Positions 1 through 27,744 of a stretch of DNA of 64,000 nt are shown here, piece by piece. The notes beneath the pieces were generated by a model. It had not been told where the DNA came from. It searched no databases and saw only the letters and a list, made by a program, of their open reading frames with translations. The position numbers were made by a program, and so were the translations under genes. Location of the stretch: the NCBI GenBank assembly GCA_946800325.1, contig OX326959.1, forward strand, positions 43,092,551 to 43,156,550. The letters are read 5' to 3'. This stretch comes from Luzula sylvatica. Taxonomy: Eukaryota; Streptophyta; Magnoliopsida; Poales; Juncaceae. Within the stretch, counting starts at the first letter, position 1. Each line of letters begins with the position of its first letter.

Positions 1-480
1 GTACTTAAAATGAATAGTTCACAACTACAATATTGTTATATGAGTACTGAATAATCCTGGTCAAAACTCAAAAGTTCTCAATAATCCGTGGAAAATCTCG
101 GACTTTTCTTAACCTTACAAGTTACAACATAACATAATCCATTAATCTTGCATCTTACGAAGTAAATTTGGAGAAATAATAGTATTATAGCTTGGAATTG
201 ATTTAAAACATTCCAATAAATCACAATGGGATTGAAGAATGAGACTTACTATTGATATCGATACATCTTCCAGTGAAAATGATAGCATGCTCGAGTACAA
301 GGCCGGCCCATCTTTGTTAAATTTAAAGCCCGCTTCGGATCCAAGACAAAACATAACCGTCATTCTCCCTCAATTTTTTTTTGAAAATTTCTCTCAGTAA
401 CCCCTCCTAGATTACCCCCCCCCCCCTCCAGGATGTGACCATAATTTTTTTTGCAAACATAACACACGTTGTTCATATAT
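1..480. other. AT-rich intergenic DNA
   Basis: No gene is supported here. The segment is AT-rich, with a run of about 13 C residues near 414-427. Short open frames have no recognisable domain and no splice context. Confidence 0.5.
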
Positions 481-486
481 AAATAA

Positions 487-897
487 GCTATGTTACGCGG
501 ATACTTCAGAAACCAAGCCGTATCATATCGGATGTCGTATCGGATACCGATACTCGTCGGATACTTCTAACGTATATATAAATATACTTGAAAAATTAAA
601 ATTAAAATTTGAAATCGAAATAAATAAGTAATACATATAAGTATATAATTACATATCATAAACATTTACTCAATATGAAATTATTTATGTAAAAACAAAA
701 TTTTAGCATATACTATGTCAAATATATAATACATAAAAATATTAAATATATAAATTATAATCAATAAATTAATAAAACAATAAAATATTATATATCATAG
801 ACGTGTCGTATCCTATGTTTTTTTTTTTAAATTATCGTATTGTCATATCCGTATCGTGTCGGATACGATACCCGTATCCGTATCCGTGCAACATAGT
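487..897. mobile_element. MITE with GCTATGTT...GGATAC terminal inverted repeats
   Basis: The left end GCTATGTTACGCGGATAC is mirrored at the right end (GTATCCGTGCAACATAGT). The nine bases AAATAAGCT occur at 481-489 and again at 898-906. A 9-bp target duplication would suggest a Mutator-like origin. If the terminal GCT belongs to the inverted repeat, the duplication is only six bases. The interior is AT-rich apart from clusters of GGATAC/GTATCC near both ends, and has no coding capacity, so this is a non-autonomous element. Superfamily assignment is inference. Confidence 0.65.
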
Positions 898-957
898 AAA
901 TAAGCTAAAAATACAACTTTAGACACATAGAATGGGTAGGTAGAGGGTAACAGTTCT

Positions 958-1072
958 TGCGTACTATGGTGAAGACCTAGGTTCTAAACCCAACCCAATC
1001 AAAGCATGAATTTGTTCTGCACATGTGGTGAAGACTTGGGTTCTAAACCCAATCAAAGCATGAATTTGTTTT
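958..1072. repeat. Two-copy direct repeat, about 55 bp
   Basis: The segment around GGTTCTAAACCCAA followed by TCAAAGCATGAATTTGTT occurs twice in tandem (about 958-1016 and 1018-1072). The shared core resembles a degenerate polymerase III B box, but no convincing A box precedes it. Confidence 0.55.
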
Positions 1073-1079
1073 TTAATGT

Positions 1080-1949
1080 TTCCAGCGCTATAAAATGATT
1101 GAAAATTTCAACAAACACATATTTTGTTATATTCAACAAAAAAATATATTAATACATGACTCTATCTAACATACACACAACATATTTTTCAAAAATCATA
1201 TTAATCAAAACCATTTGTGTTATAATTTGTAAACTATTTTTTTATTCTCTAAGAAAATAAAGAAACTAAAAGAGTCAATAATTGAATTCTAAAATTATAT
1301 TATACAAACGTATTAATCAAAATCATTTTTGCTATAATTTGAGAATTTTTTTTTATTGTCCTGATAACATAAATAGAAACTAAAAGAATAAAATTATATT
1401 TAAATCCTAAGAACTACTTAACTATATTCTTTCACAATCTTATTAATAAACATTATTTTAGATAAAATTTGAATATCTTTTACTGTCGAAGAAATTTAAT
1501 AGAAAGGACAGTAAAATCAATAAAAATTAAAATAGTTAAAATTATAATTAAACCCTAAAAAAATGTGAATCTATATTTTTTCTCAATACTATTACTAAAA
1601 TTCATTTGAGCTATAGTTTGAATTTTTTACTTTCTTTATTGTCCAAGAAAATAAATAGAAACATGAAGAGTTAAAATTATAATTAAACACATCAAACTAT
1701 ATTTTCTACACAATTTTATAAATCAAAATAATTTATGCTATAAATTAAAAACAATTTTGTTTTCCCTTGCAATTAATTATATATATACCACATTAACTCT
1801 CAAAATGTAATATATATTCCTAGAGAAATATATTTTGTAATTTGTAGTCATTATTTAGTTTCCAAAATATATAATTATCTAATTCAATATGAATAACTTC
1901 AGTTCGTAACTAAATTTAAGACCATCGAAGCGGAGCGAGATTATCCTAG
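1080..1949 (+). mobile_element. Helitron-like 3' end preceded by degenerate tandem repeats
   Basis: Between about 1190 and 1770 a unit containing TATTAATCAAAAYCATTT and TGCTATAATTTG recurs about five times at 110-150 bp spacing with strong divergence. The block ends at 1946-1949 with CTAG followed by T, and a GC-rich stretch lies 15 bp upstream, as at Helitron 3' ends. The paralogous segment near 45615 reads CACA-TATTCTTTAGG at this point, consistent with insertion between A and T. The 5' end is not identified. Confidence 0.4.
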
Positions 1950-1983
1950 TATTCTTTAGGCCATAATAGATTTATAATTAGCA

Positions 1984-3121
1984 CTAGGAGATTACCCGCG
2001 CTTCGCGGCGGTTTTGTTTCATTTGTTTTGCCATACACATAATATATACACATAATATATAGTTATGATTTTTCGAGATCAAACATAAGATTTTATCAAA
2101 ATAAAAACATATTGATTAATAAAGTTTGATGATGAAAAAATTATTATACTATTTTTGAATCAGACACAATGCGAAATATTTATTTAGTACTTTAATGCAA
2201 CACATACAAAAAAAAAATGTTACTATAAGATAATAAAATAACATGCGTGGACATAAATAAAAAGCAAAATCATATGATATTTTAAATTTTCATATCTAAA
2301 AATAAGAATAATAACATTTTAAAAGTTTAAAAAAATTATTTGTGTCTGATAAATTTTATGTTTCATGTTTATTATTGAAAAATATTATATAAGTTAAAGA
2401 AATTATTTGTGTTTAGTAAATAAATATCTTTCAATTATATATATTTTTTTAAAGATTAATATTAAATTATTTTAAGTAAAAATAAAAATATGACATACTT
2501 AGTAGTGTGTGCAATTTTTTTCAATTATAGTTTTGAAAATAATAATAATTAGGTCTACAAGTCATAATGTAATTATACTTATTTATATATATTTTTTTAC
2601 ATAATTTTTTTCATAATTTTAAGTTAGAGAAACATATCGAATATATGATAATATGGATCTCAAAATAAAGATAAAATTCAAGTGAATATATTTTTTAATT
2701 TTTTAAAATTATATTATGAAAAATGCTAACAATATTTAATGTATGTTTTATGATATTGTATATTAATTTATTAATGTTAGATATTTAAATTCTTTATATT
2801 ATATTTGTATTCACAATTGATCTTGTAACATATTGTGCAAAAATTCAAATTCAAATACAACTGATCCAACATGAACCTAACGAATAATATTTTGACACGT
2901 CATCAGTGTAAGGTGATGTGGCCTTCTAAAATTGCTTAAAACTATGTGTAAAATAAAGAACGTATAAATGTCTACAAATAAACATAATCTCACGAAATCA
3001 AAGGTTAATCCATGTTTCATATGTTGTCACGTATCATAATCTAATGATTAAAATAATTGTGATGATGTGACATGAGAAAATTGCATAAAAATAGTTCCAA
3101 AATAAGAGGGTTGGTAAATTA
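1984..3121 (-). mobile_element. Non-autonomous Helitron (minus orientation)
   Basis: On the minus strand the element ends in a hairpin (CCGCG, loop AAG, CGCGG at about 1997-2010), then GTAATCTC and CTAG, followed by T. That is the classical Helitron 3' terminus. The body matches, in reverse orientation, the copies at 5712-6520 and 46620-47715. The paralogous site near 45655 lacks this insertion, so it postdates the segmental duplication or was lost from copy B. A 5' TC terminus is not clear. No Rep/helicase coding sequence is present. Confidence 0.6.
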
Positions 3122-3948
3122 TTCAAAGTATGTCGCTTGACCAAGACAAAATTGTCAGTTGTTTGACATTCTTTTATGCAGAAATGCTCTCCTCCTAAAC
3201 ATATTTTCATAAGACAACCCTCATGTGTGTTATTTTTGTAAGAACCAAAAATCTTGATATTTTTCCTCTTACAAAATGGCCCAAAACATTTTACATTATA
3301 TTGATATCAACTTATAATATCTTATAGATATATTAGATGTTCACTTGAGAATTTACCTTGGCTTAATAAATTTATTTGGCATTTATGACACATATGTTCT
3401 TTTTCTAAAATGTGATCAATGACATCTTAATCGATATGTCTATATGTCATACGGTAACACGGGTTGTTAACCACTAGGATTTTCTTCATATTATTACAAA
3501 TAATTCTATGTTGTGAGATGTTATGAATTGAAATTTCGTTTCTCCTCCGTGCTATTACTCTATTAATGCCCCTTTCACACACAAAAGAAGAAGCTCCTAC
3601 GTCCGTCCCTCGACAATATCTGATTAGGAAAAAACCAGGGAGAAAATATAATGACAATATCAATACTCGACTGTACATGAAAATAGTATGAAGTTTTTTT
3701 TTTGAAAAAAAAAAAAAAAAAAAAAAGTATGAAGTTTTTTGTCTACTCAAGATAGGAAAATTCCAAATATTGTATCAACCTATGCATATAATAATGGTTA
3801 AAATACACAACAAGAAAAATGAATAAATAAAATTAGTAACAGGTAAAAACTATAGAAAAGTGTGAGTGAACAAGAAATATAATCACAAAATCAAAACCAT
3901 TATTTTCGATTTTATTTTAAGAAATTAACAAATATGATATTTGTCAAT
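3122..3948. repeat. Segmental-duplication block, upstream part (copy A)
   Basis: This AT-rich sequence aligns with 45660-46485, for example TGTCGCTTGACCAAGACAAA in both. No gene is supported. An interrupted A/T homopolymer lies at 3692-3726. It marks the 5' extent of the tandem duplication that carries the two myosin genes. Confidence 0.7.
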
Positions 3949-4413
3949 TGATACGAGGAAAATAAAGCACCTTTTTGATATCTAATTTGGGGATTTTAAA
4001 CTTTTTGAATCACAACTTTATATATATAATTGTTCATATTTGAGTTAACACGAATATTTCTTCACTAAATATGTTTTATTGCTAATTACAGGTTTTTAGG
4101 GGCGAATTCTTGGAAATCCGAGAGTGTAGTTGCCTTCGTCTCCTCGCTCCGTTAAAATCGATATATCATACCGACCAATTCGGTACACGTGTGAAGGAGA
4201 AGGCAAATAATCATCAACATAAGAAATTGCACCAAACTCTACTCGAAAACCACTCACACAATTGCCACTCTACAGCCCCACCTACCTCACCTACCACTCC
4301 CAACTACCCTCAATCCTCTCACCCATCTCTCGGCCAATGGGAAATCTTCAAGAGCACTATAAAATGAACCCAAAGGTCCATGAGAGGGGGACGCTCTTTG
4401 GAGCACTTCTTCT

Positions 4414-4458
<45 letters not shown>

Positions 4459-5657
4459 AGCACTTCCAAGAACTTTCAAGAACATCAAGAACCATTCAAG
4501 AATTACTCGAATTCTCGAGTGATTGTTTGCCGGACTCGAAGCTTTCTTCATCCGGTGAATCAATCCAATCGAAGCAAGTCAAAAGAAACATCGTCACAAC
4601 CGGACTCGAAGCTTTCTTCATCCGGACTTCATCGGGATTGAGAGTGGAGCTTTCTCCATTACCGAACTCGAAGCTCTCTTCATTTGGTAAACCTCTCCTT
4701 CTTCGGTTGATTTGTGTTTGTGTTCTCGAACGGACTCGGAGCCTTCTTCATCCGGGAGAGTCGACTAATTCGAACGAGAAGCGCTTGTACCGTCCTAGCT
4801 TTCTAGCGGTTTGAGCATCGAGCGATAACACTAGACGAGGAAAGGAGTTCATCTTGGCACGTTGAAGCTTGCTACTCATTCTAGGTGTATTCTTTCTATA
4901 TCTTGAATTTCTTGTATGTTGAATGATTGTTTCGAAGTTGTGTAAAGAAACCCTTGTTTGAATCTAGTTCTTGCTTTTAAATCTTTGTTTCTTGCATTCG
5001 ATCTTTGGCTTGCTTTGTGTGATATTTTTGCCCTCTTTTTGCTCTTCTTTTACTTGCATTTCAGCCCTTAATTAACTCATCAAACATTCGCAAACCAAGT
5101 CCCTAATAAGAATAATAACTCACCAATCCAGGATATAGTCCGTTATAACGGAAGTTCACCATCCGTTGTAACGGACCAGTCGTTAGTCCTTCAATTTTCA
5201 GTCCGTTATAACTCCGTTATAACGAAACTTGCTCCGTTGTAACGGACTAGTGTGGATTCCTTCAATCTAGACCCAAACACACTGTCCGTTGTAACGCAAG
5301 CTTGTTCCGTTGTAACGGATTCACCAATCCGTTGTGACGGATCAAAAGCTCCGTTGTAACGAACACCCACTTCCGTTGCAACGGACTGATTCTCCGTCAT
5401 AACGGACTAGTGTCCAAAACTTAGAAATTAAATCAATGCACAAGTCCGTTGTAACGGACATACTTCCGTTATAACGGACAATTTTCTGGAAAAGTTTCTG
5501 CCCATTTTTGCTTGTTTTGATTCATTATTCGACGCATTTACTCCTCGTGGAACGAACTTTCATATTTTCCACTATACACATTATATTTCCAAACTTGTTG
5601 ATTGAATCGGGTTTTCGAATACGACGATAATTTTACACACCAAAAACCCGTTCATCA
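3949..5657 (+). mobile_element. Solo LTR of the gypsy-like family
   Basis: The segment starts TGATACGAGG and ends TTCATCA. It is flanked on both sides by the 5-bp target duplication TCAAT (3944-3948 and 5658-5662). It is homologous along its length to the reverse complement of the LTRs at 34143-35886 and 43382-45030. Shared features are the block GGGGATTTTA, a TATA box (CACTATAAAATG, about 4356), a pyrimidine tract (CT)n at 4419-4458 and a palindrome array at 5138-5485. No internal retroelement sequence remains, so it probably arose by LTR-LTR recombination. The paralogous site at about 46470-46500 is empty. Confidence 0.85.
5138..5485. repeat. Array of about 13 CCGTTNNAACGG palindromes in the solo LTR
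   Basis: Thirteen copies or near copies of a 12-14 bp palindrome (TCCGTTGTAACGGA, TCCGTTATAACGGA and variants) are spaced roughly 20-45 bp apart, with unrelated sequence between them. Central bases vary (GT, AT, GC) while the CCGTT/AACGG arms are mostly kept. The same array occurs in the other LTRs. Confidence 0.85.
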
Positions 5658-5711
5658 TCAATATATATTAATACTTCACGTGGGACATTTAATTAGTTAT
5701 TATGAAATATA

Positions 5712-6520
5712 TATACCACTAATTAATTAATATATAATAATAATATCGTAAAAGACGTATCAAATATTATTATTATTTTGTAAAATATAATTTTAAAAAA
5801 TTACGAAATATATTCACTTGAATATTATATGTATTTTGAGTTACATATTAACATATATGATTATATCCAATATTTTTTTCTATCTTAAAGTTACGAAAAT
5901 AATTATGTACGAAAATACAATATAAAAATAAGTATATTTACATTAGTGACTTGTAAGTCTGATTAGTATTTTTAAAACTATAATTTAAAATTAAAAAATG
6001 TACATTCTATTAAGTATGTTGTATTTGTATTTTTACTCCAAATTATTGCATGTTACTATTTTAAAAAAATAATAAAATTAAAAGATATTAATTTACCAAA
6101 CACAAATAACTTCTTCAACTTATAAAATATATATTTTTTCAATAACAAACATGAAAGATAAAATTTACCCGACACAAATAGTTTCTTGAACTTGTAAAAT
6201 GTTTTTATTCTTATTTTTAGATATGTAAATTTAAAAATATCATATGATTTTGCTTTTTAATTATGTTCGCGCATGTTATTTTATTATCTTGTAGTATAAT
6301 TTAGTTTTTTTGTAGGTCGTATCAAAGTACTAAATAAATATTTTTTATCGTGTCCGATTAAAAAATAATATAATAATTTTGCCATTATCGAATTTCTTTA
6401 ATCAATATGAGTTTCGTTTTCACAAAATTTTATGTTTGGTTTTCAAAAATAACAACTAAATATTTATGTATGACATAATAAGTGAAACAAACTCGTCGCG
6501 CAACGCGGATAATCTCCTAG
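5712..6520 (+). mobile_element. Helitron 3' portion (plus orientation)
   Basis: The body aligns with the reverse complement of 1984-2870 and with 46975-47700. It ends with a small CGCG-CAA-CGCG hairpin (about 6497-6507) followed by GATAATCTC and CTAG at 6517-6520, then T. The first half, present in the paralog at 46620-46970, is missing here, so this copy is internally deleted. It is non-coding. Confidence 0.6.
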
Positions 6521-6529
6521 TGTATTATG

Positions 6530-7300
6530 ACATCTTGTCGGTGTAACAATATTATTATGAGAGAAAATATTTTTTATGGCTGAGAAATAATGACAGAAGT
6601 TTGAATTGAAATATATCTAAGGAACAACTAATATGCAAATTTTTTGTTTGGCACATAGAATTAGGAAAATAATTAGATGGTGGAGCTTTTCATTATTTCA
6701 TTTTTGTAGCAAATTTTAATTCCAATAAAAATTGGAGTGTCAAAGTCGAGCACCTTCAAATAATTATTAAATCAATATAATTAATATTATAATTATATTA
6801 TAATTATAATAATATTATAATCAATATTATAATCAATATTACAACAATATTATAATTAACATTATTTACTAATATTATAATAATATAATAAAATATTAAT
6901 ATTAATATTATTATAATATATTAATATTTTTGTATTATTATTATTGTTAATATATTGATATTAATAATAATACATAAATACTATAATATATTAATATATT
7001 AGTATATAAATATTATTATTAATATATATTAATAGTATATTATATGAGTATATGGATATAATAATATTAATGTTAATAATATATTCATATTAGTATATTA
7101 TGATATTATTATAATTAATAATATTCTAATAATTTTATATTATAATAATATTATTAATTTTTTTCAAACTAAAATTATTTTAATAATATAATATTGTAAT
7201 AATATTACAATAATTTTATAATAATATTTCAATAACATAATATTATAATAATATGATAAGAATATAATATTATGATAATATTTTTTATTAATCTTTATGA
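6530..7300. repeat. Low-complexity AT region (TAATATTATA-type)
   Basis: About 500 bp (6770-7290) consists almost only of A and T in short imperfect inverted and direct TAATATTA blocks. The paralogous segment after 47760 lacks most of it. No gene is supported. Confidence 0.6.
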
Positions 7301-9260
7301 AACATTATTTTTATGTTTCCAACAACGAAATTCTAAAATTTTGTAAACAACCAAACAAAAAATTATATTTTCGAACATCGTATAATTTGAACATCCAAAC
7401 AAACTGTGAAATTAGTTAGTCCAAAACTTTTTACTCCTCATCTTATAACCCGATTCAACTCTACTAATTCTACTTACCAAACAACCCCCGAAGTTTAACC
7501 TGTTATGTTGAACCATCAACAACTCATTTTCGAGTCCTTGCTGCACGGTGTCTTGTCTAGAGTCCCTTGTCAACCAGATTATTTGTAAATTTATCTGTAC
7601 AAATATGTACACAAAAGACTCATTTCTCATAATTTAACAATAAAACGGGCATATAATTTTTAGGATAATTTATGTATTTACCCTTCTACAAATTCAAAAT
7701 ATCATATTTACTCTTAAAGCAAATAAAATGTCATATTATCCTTCGAAAATATAAAAATATAATATTAAATTCAAAAATCATCTAATTTTTTCTGAAAAAC
7801 CACCTACAAAGTACATAGAGTTATTTATTATCCCTAATGATGTTAACTTTAACGTTTCATCCATTTAATTCGTGAACCAAATTAATTTTTATATTTTTTT
7901 TGTGAAATCAAACTAATAAATAAATACTATTTGGAGATAAAATATTCATAATATTATATTATAATGTTTTATAATACTATTTTACGATAGATTTCTAATT
8001 TAACGACTTTATATAAAAAATATTTTATGAAAAATATTAGTATTTAATTTTTTTTATGTAATATGAAATATTACTTATGTATTATATAAAATTCATAAAA
8101 TAATAATAATTTGCAAATACTTGTTTTCTAGTACAAGTAGCTACATGTTTTGTCATGACTTTTGACTACCGTCTTACCGCTACTAAAGTTTTTCCTATAT
8201 TCAATACATAATGACTCGGACTCATTTTGGCTAGTGAATCCGACCGGTTCATCAATGGTCAGCAAGTATGATGGCTGTAATGATGATTCTATACGTATTT
8301 CATGTGTATCTTACTGGTGAATTGAAAAAACCCCGCAAATTCACTTGAGTTACATGTGTGATTTAGGCGGGAGAGGATCTTCTCTGCTGAATCCGTCGAC
8401 ATTCAAGGAATTTCACTATACATCATAAATATATATAATACGATGAAATATTATGTCATACAATATTTTTATTTATTTATTATTGTAAATTGAATAGAAT
8501 AATTTATAAAAAAAAAATATCTAGAACGGAATATTTTCGTCCAAATAATATAAAAATGGACAAAACGCCATTAGAAACATGGAAAAGTAGTTCAATGTAG
8601 TAATTTGTAAGTTTTATGAAAGAATTTAAAAGTGAGGAGTTTTTGACAAATACCATAAATAATTCAACATATTTTGTAAGATTTCTTGAAAGATTTTATT
8701 AAGCGAAGAGTTTTTGGCAAATATCATATAAATTACTAAATTAGAGGTTTTTTGAACAATTTCACGATATAAGGACACGAATCATTTACTTGCTATTAAA
8801 TTATCATAGTCCAAACATTATAAATATAACTAAATTGTTATGATGATTAAATATTTGAGCGGATAAATATAATTTGGCTTTTCAGAAGGGTAAATAAGCA
8901 AATCCTCTACATTTACCTCTATGACTCACTACACGAATAAATACAAAAGCCGATGGAGAGTAACTGGTTTTTGTTGCCGAGACTGTTCATCTCCGGTTCA
9001 CAATCACACGTTGTCAGTTTGTCCAAGCAAAAGGGTAGAAATTGGTGAAAAGATCGGGGCTTTGGGAGAAATGTGTTTCCCTAAATTGATACAGTTCGCT
9101 CTTCAATTGGTTTATTTGCTTGTGATCTCCATCTGGGTTTTCTTCGAATTTCGTGAACATCAAGAGCTGAGATTTAAGAGATTTGTTGTGATCGGATTTT
9201 TGTTGGATGCAAGTGATTTGATACATTCATTTGATTTGACCAATTTCTACTGCGGCCATA
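7301..9260 (+). promoter_or_regulatory. Upstream region and 5' leader of myosin copy A
   Basis: The segment aligns in patches with 47790-49685 upstream of myosin copy B, including the conserved leader start near 8920 (CTCTATGACTCACTACACG). The leader runs to the ATG at 9261. Relative to copy B it lacks about 250 bp that in copy B contain a 107-bp tandem duplication. I cannot place a TATA box or transcription start with confidence. Confidence 0.5.
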
Positions 9261-24370
<15,110 letters not shown>

Positions 24371-25634
24371 CACAAGCCCTTTCTCTTTCTCGGACATGAC
24401 AGGCCTAAAGATCAACTGGCATGAAACTTCTTTCATCCCAATTGCGATACCGGACTCCCTTCACTCTATGGTTCAAAATATCCTAGGATGCCGAAAGGGC
24501 TCACTGCCTATCACTTATTTGGGGATACCTCTCTCAGCTAAGAAACCGAAAAAAATCTCCTTTCTTCCTTTAATTCAAAAACTACGAGACTGGCTTTCGG
24601 GCTGGAAAGGCCAATGCCTATCGATGGGTGGACGACTAACACTTGCCAAATCAGTGTTAAATGGGTGATACATGAAATTAATAGTGTCACCTGAGTTTTT
24701 CTATGGAAGGAGAATGATAAATGCCTAGGAAGACATTGCTTGGTCAACTGATAAAAGGTTTCTCTCCGAATCAAACATGGTGGTCTTGGTTTAACAAGTT
24801 TAGCAACACATAACGAGGCTCTCCTCTTAAAGTGGATTTGGAAACTTGACAAAGAGCCGCGCTCCATACGGCCTATCACACTCACAAACCTTCTTGCAAT
24901 GTTGAGTGGCTAGCCTCCGACACACCCAATTCTCGATCTTTCTTCCTCAACGATCTTAGGAAACTCCTTCCAAAATTCCGTATCATCTATGATAATAGCC
25001 TGACCAATCAACAAGCAAGACTATCTTTCTCGACTAAGGCCACCTACAATTAGCTCTTTATCCACCCAGTTCTGGTCAAACCGGACAATACCCTCCTGTG
25101 GCAAGCCAAAGTCCCAAAGAAAGTCAAATTCTTTGCTTGGCTAGCACTTCAGGATAGGATTCTCACGGGTGACAACCTCTTGAAGCGGGGATGGCCGGGT
25201 CAGGGCCACTGCATCCTATGCAGCTCACATTTAGAATCGGCCTCACACCTACTACTACACTGTCCATTTGCTACTCACATTTGGAACCTAATTAGCTCGG
25301 CCATCAACAAACCCCTTAGCAAGAACCAAAGCCTACTTGATTTCTGGCTCGTTAATAGACTAGATGGCACAAGCCCCGAACAAACCAAATGGACTGTCTC
25401 TATTCCTCTCCGCAATTTGGAATCTGTGGAAGGAACGAAACAAAAGAATTTTCACCACTCACAAAGGCTCAGCGAACTTCCTCTTAGACTGCATTCTCTC
25501 GGACACAAGACTATGGGTACAACACACATAGGCTAGAACAGTAGGCTAGTGATGTAGATCCTTTACTTTCAGTACCACTCATCTATGTAAATCCACATTT
25601 GTACAACAGACTTGCTATTCCTTCACAAAAAAAA
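24371..25634 (+). pseudogene. 5'-truncated L1-type LINE fragment in the 3' UTR of myosin A
   Basis: Translation gives the C-terminal part of a plant LINE reverse transcriptase (GLKINW, LPITYLGIPL, LSMGGRLTLAKSVL) and a zinc-binding RVT domain (KVKFFAWLALQDRILTGDNL, CILC...HLLLHCPF). Several stops and frameshifts interrupt the frame. It ends in an A8 run at 25627-25634. The left border falls immediately after the myosin TAA. Copy B continues instead with GACTATCGTCATATATAAT, and homology resumes at TTTTTTCAGTGTATC. No clear target duplication; about 20 bp of target seem lost. Confidence 0.85.
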
Positions 25635-25959
25635 GGAATTTTTTTTTTTTCAGTGTATCTAGATAACTCTTGTTTAAATCAGGCCAGTCTGGTCGATCAT
25701 GTTTCGAGGCTTGTTGTTTAATTTATTTGTAATTTGTATATATTTTTCAAGTTATATTATTGTTGTTGTTAGTTTTGTTAAAAATGATTGGATAAGATTT
25801 GGTTGTGTTCAAATCAAAGTCTTGTTTCTAGTTTTAACACACATTTTTTGAGAGTGAAAAAAAATAATATGTGTTATATAATTTGTTGCCATAAATATTT
25901 TGTCACTCTAAATATAATATCAGTATCACCAATGTCTTCAGAAAACTCGAAATATCATC

Positions 25960-26230
25960 AATGTCCCTCAACTGTTTCTTGATGGAAATGTTTAAATTTA
26001 CCTACAAACTTATTTTTGACCTAATTTTGTATATTTTTCTTGTGCCACATTATCACATTCATTCAACCATTATATTATGATATGTGACAAAATTTAGACC
26101 ATTGATTAATCATTGACTTTTATAATCATATTTTTTTTGTAACCAGTTAAGTGTTCATTATTTTACACAATATTTCTACCATTTAGGAATCTAATCGATC
26201 CATTAAAACACCATCGATTGACGCATCAAG
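25960..26230 (+). mobile_element. Helitron-family 5' remnant downstream of myosin A
   Basis: The sequence (ACCTACAAACTTATTTTTGACC ... ATTATGATATGTGACAAA ... CCATTGATTAATCATTG) aligns with 46645-46830 and with the reverse complement of 2940-3110. It is shared with the corresponding position behind copy B (58600-58830), so it predates the gene duplication. Confidence 0.5.
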
Positions 26231-26399
26231 GATGTTTGAGTGAGTTTTGGGGGCCAATTATATAACCCCAACATTTATCAGTGAATCAGTGCATCATTAG
26301 TAAATCCAAATTCAAATATTGAAACATTCATCGCATACATCATATAACGTTTCTGATTCATGAATGTCATTACTCCACATTAAATTCTGGTTCATGCAT

Positions 26400-27040
26400 T
26401 TTTCCCCTTCCAGCACGTTAAGAGATGATGTTGTTCGTTGAATGCAATTTAGGGGATTTAAAATTCAGGGTTGATAGAATCGACAACAATAAGAACTGAC
26501 ACAGTCACAGTGTTCGATGAACATTGAGGAGATGCGAACATTCTCCTCTTCTTTTCCAATCAGAACGAACATTCATTTTATAATAAACCCCCTCGATGCA
26601 TTTCATTCACCAAACCAACCTCTCTCACACACAAACACACACTCTATATGTCTCTTGTTCGTTCTATAGCCCTCTTTCAACCTCCCGAGACGTCTACAAA
26701 GCTTTTATTTCAAGGTAATGCCTTTTCAAACTCTTAGTTGCTATTTAATTTTTGCCTTTTTTTTTTTGCGTTTCGAGCATTTTATAGAGGATTATTAATA
26801 TCAAATTGGGTGTTTGAAATGCTTACTTTTTCAATTTATGCTACTGGGTTTTATTAATTTTGGCCTTTACCTTTTCGAGAGTCATAATCTAAAGCAATAT
26901 CTTGTTGATTTTGTGTGTTTTAGTTCGAATATGGATTATTCAAATGTAAAACATAGTTTTTATAGATTATATGTCCAATATGTGATCATTCATATAAAAA
27001 TAATTTATATATTATATGATTTGATATTATAGGATTCAAT
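26400..27040 (+). promoter_or_regulatory. Promoter/leader/first-intron segment, copy I (diverged)
   Basis: Motif order matches copy III at 28290-28790: CTCCTCTTCTTTTCC, TATA-like TTTTATAATAAACCCCC (about 26577), CATTTCATTCACCA, a pyrimidine-rich leader, a donor-like site CAAG-GTAATG (about 26713), then TACCTTTTCG...AGTTTTTATAGATTATATGTCC. No coding sequence like the 106-aa protein follows. Confidence 0.5.
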
Positions 27041-27740
27041 ATCAGCGTTAAAAAACAATGTTCTATTAACTTATAGTTGTGACGAATCTGCATATATTTA
27101 TATTATATGATTTGAAATTTAAGTAAAAATAACTCATACAAGAATTAAGTGATCAATTTTAAAATCCGATCAAAAGAAAGAAAAAAATACTAAAACAATT
27201 TAACGGGAACGAATTTATTTTTACAACTGAACTGAAAATTTATATGTGACGACGAAATTAGATTATAACGTTAATTAAAATTCTTTGCTTTTACATCATT
27301 ATAAACTCAAACTCACGGCCATTCAATATGGATATTTTTTTATCAATGAGAAACAAAAAATTTAGAGACCATTTTACAAAATAAAGAACTGGATTTCTCA
27401 TTGAAGAGGCTGAAAAGACCAGAAAGGAATTTGGGAAATTGTTTTTTCATATACTTCGGAACCAATTTTTAGTACCAAACAAAAAACGATATGCACATTA
27501 AAAAGAAGAAATCAAAATAAAAACACGTAAGATCCGTCTAAAATTTGGTTTTGAAAAGGCAAGATTCGTTCTTTGAAAAAACAAATCACCCTGTGAGAAA
27601 TTTGTGTTTTGTCCTAGCTATTTCCATAAATATAAGTCATGTACAGAACATTAAACCTAAAAAAACTACTTTTCTTAAGTCGGATACGTTTTCAACTAAA
27701 AAATACCAAATTGATAATGGATTTCTTTGAATTTTGGTTA
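27041..27740. other. Intergenic DNA without recognised features
   Basis: AT-rich. The short open frames have no domain, no homolog among the other copies and no splice context. I see nothing else. Confidence 0.5.
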
Positions 27741-27744
27741 TTAA

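Noticed and set aside
4380..4814. 144-codon frame with Leu-Ser repeats in the solo LTR, and similar Ser-Leu or Arg-Glu frames at 35260-35643 and 44452-44787
   Set aside because: They are translations of (CT)n/(GA)n tracts in LTR leaders, with no conservation of frame between the LTRs.
1982..6522. A CACTA (En/Spm) transposon suggested by CACTAG...CTAGTG ends
   Set aside because: Each end has a Helitron-type hairpin plus CTAG, the halves are two opposite copies of the same non-coding family, and copy B shares only the right one. No transposase or matching 3-bp target duplication was seen.
27545..27730. 61-codon frame in the intergenic region
   Set aside because: AT-rich, no homolog among the repeated segments, no promoter or splice context.
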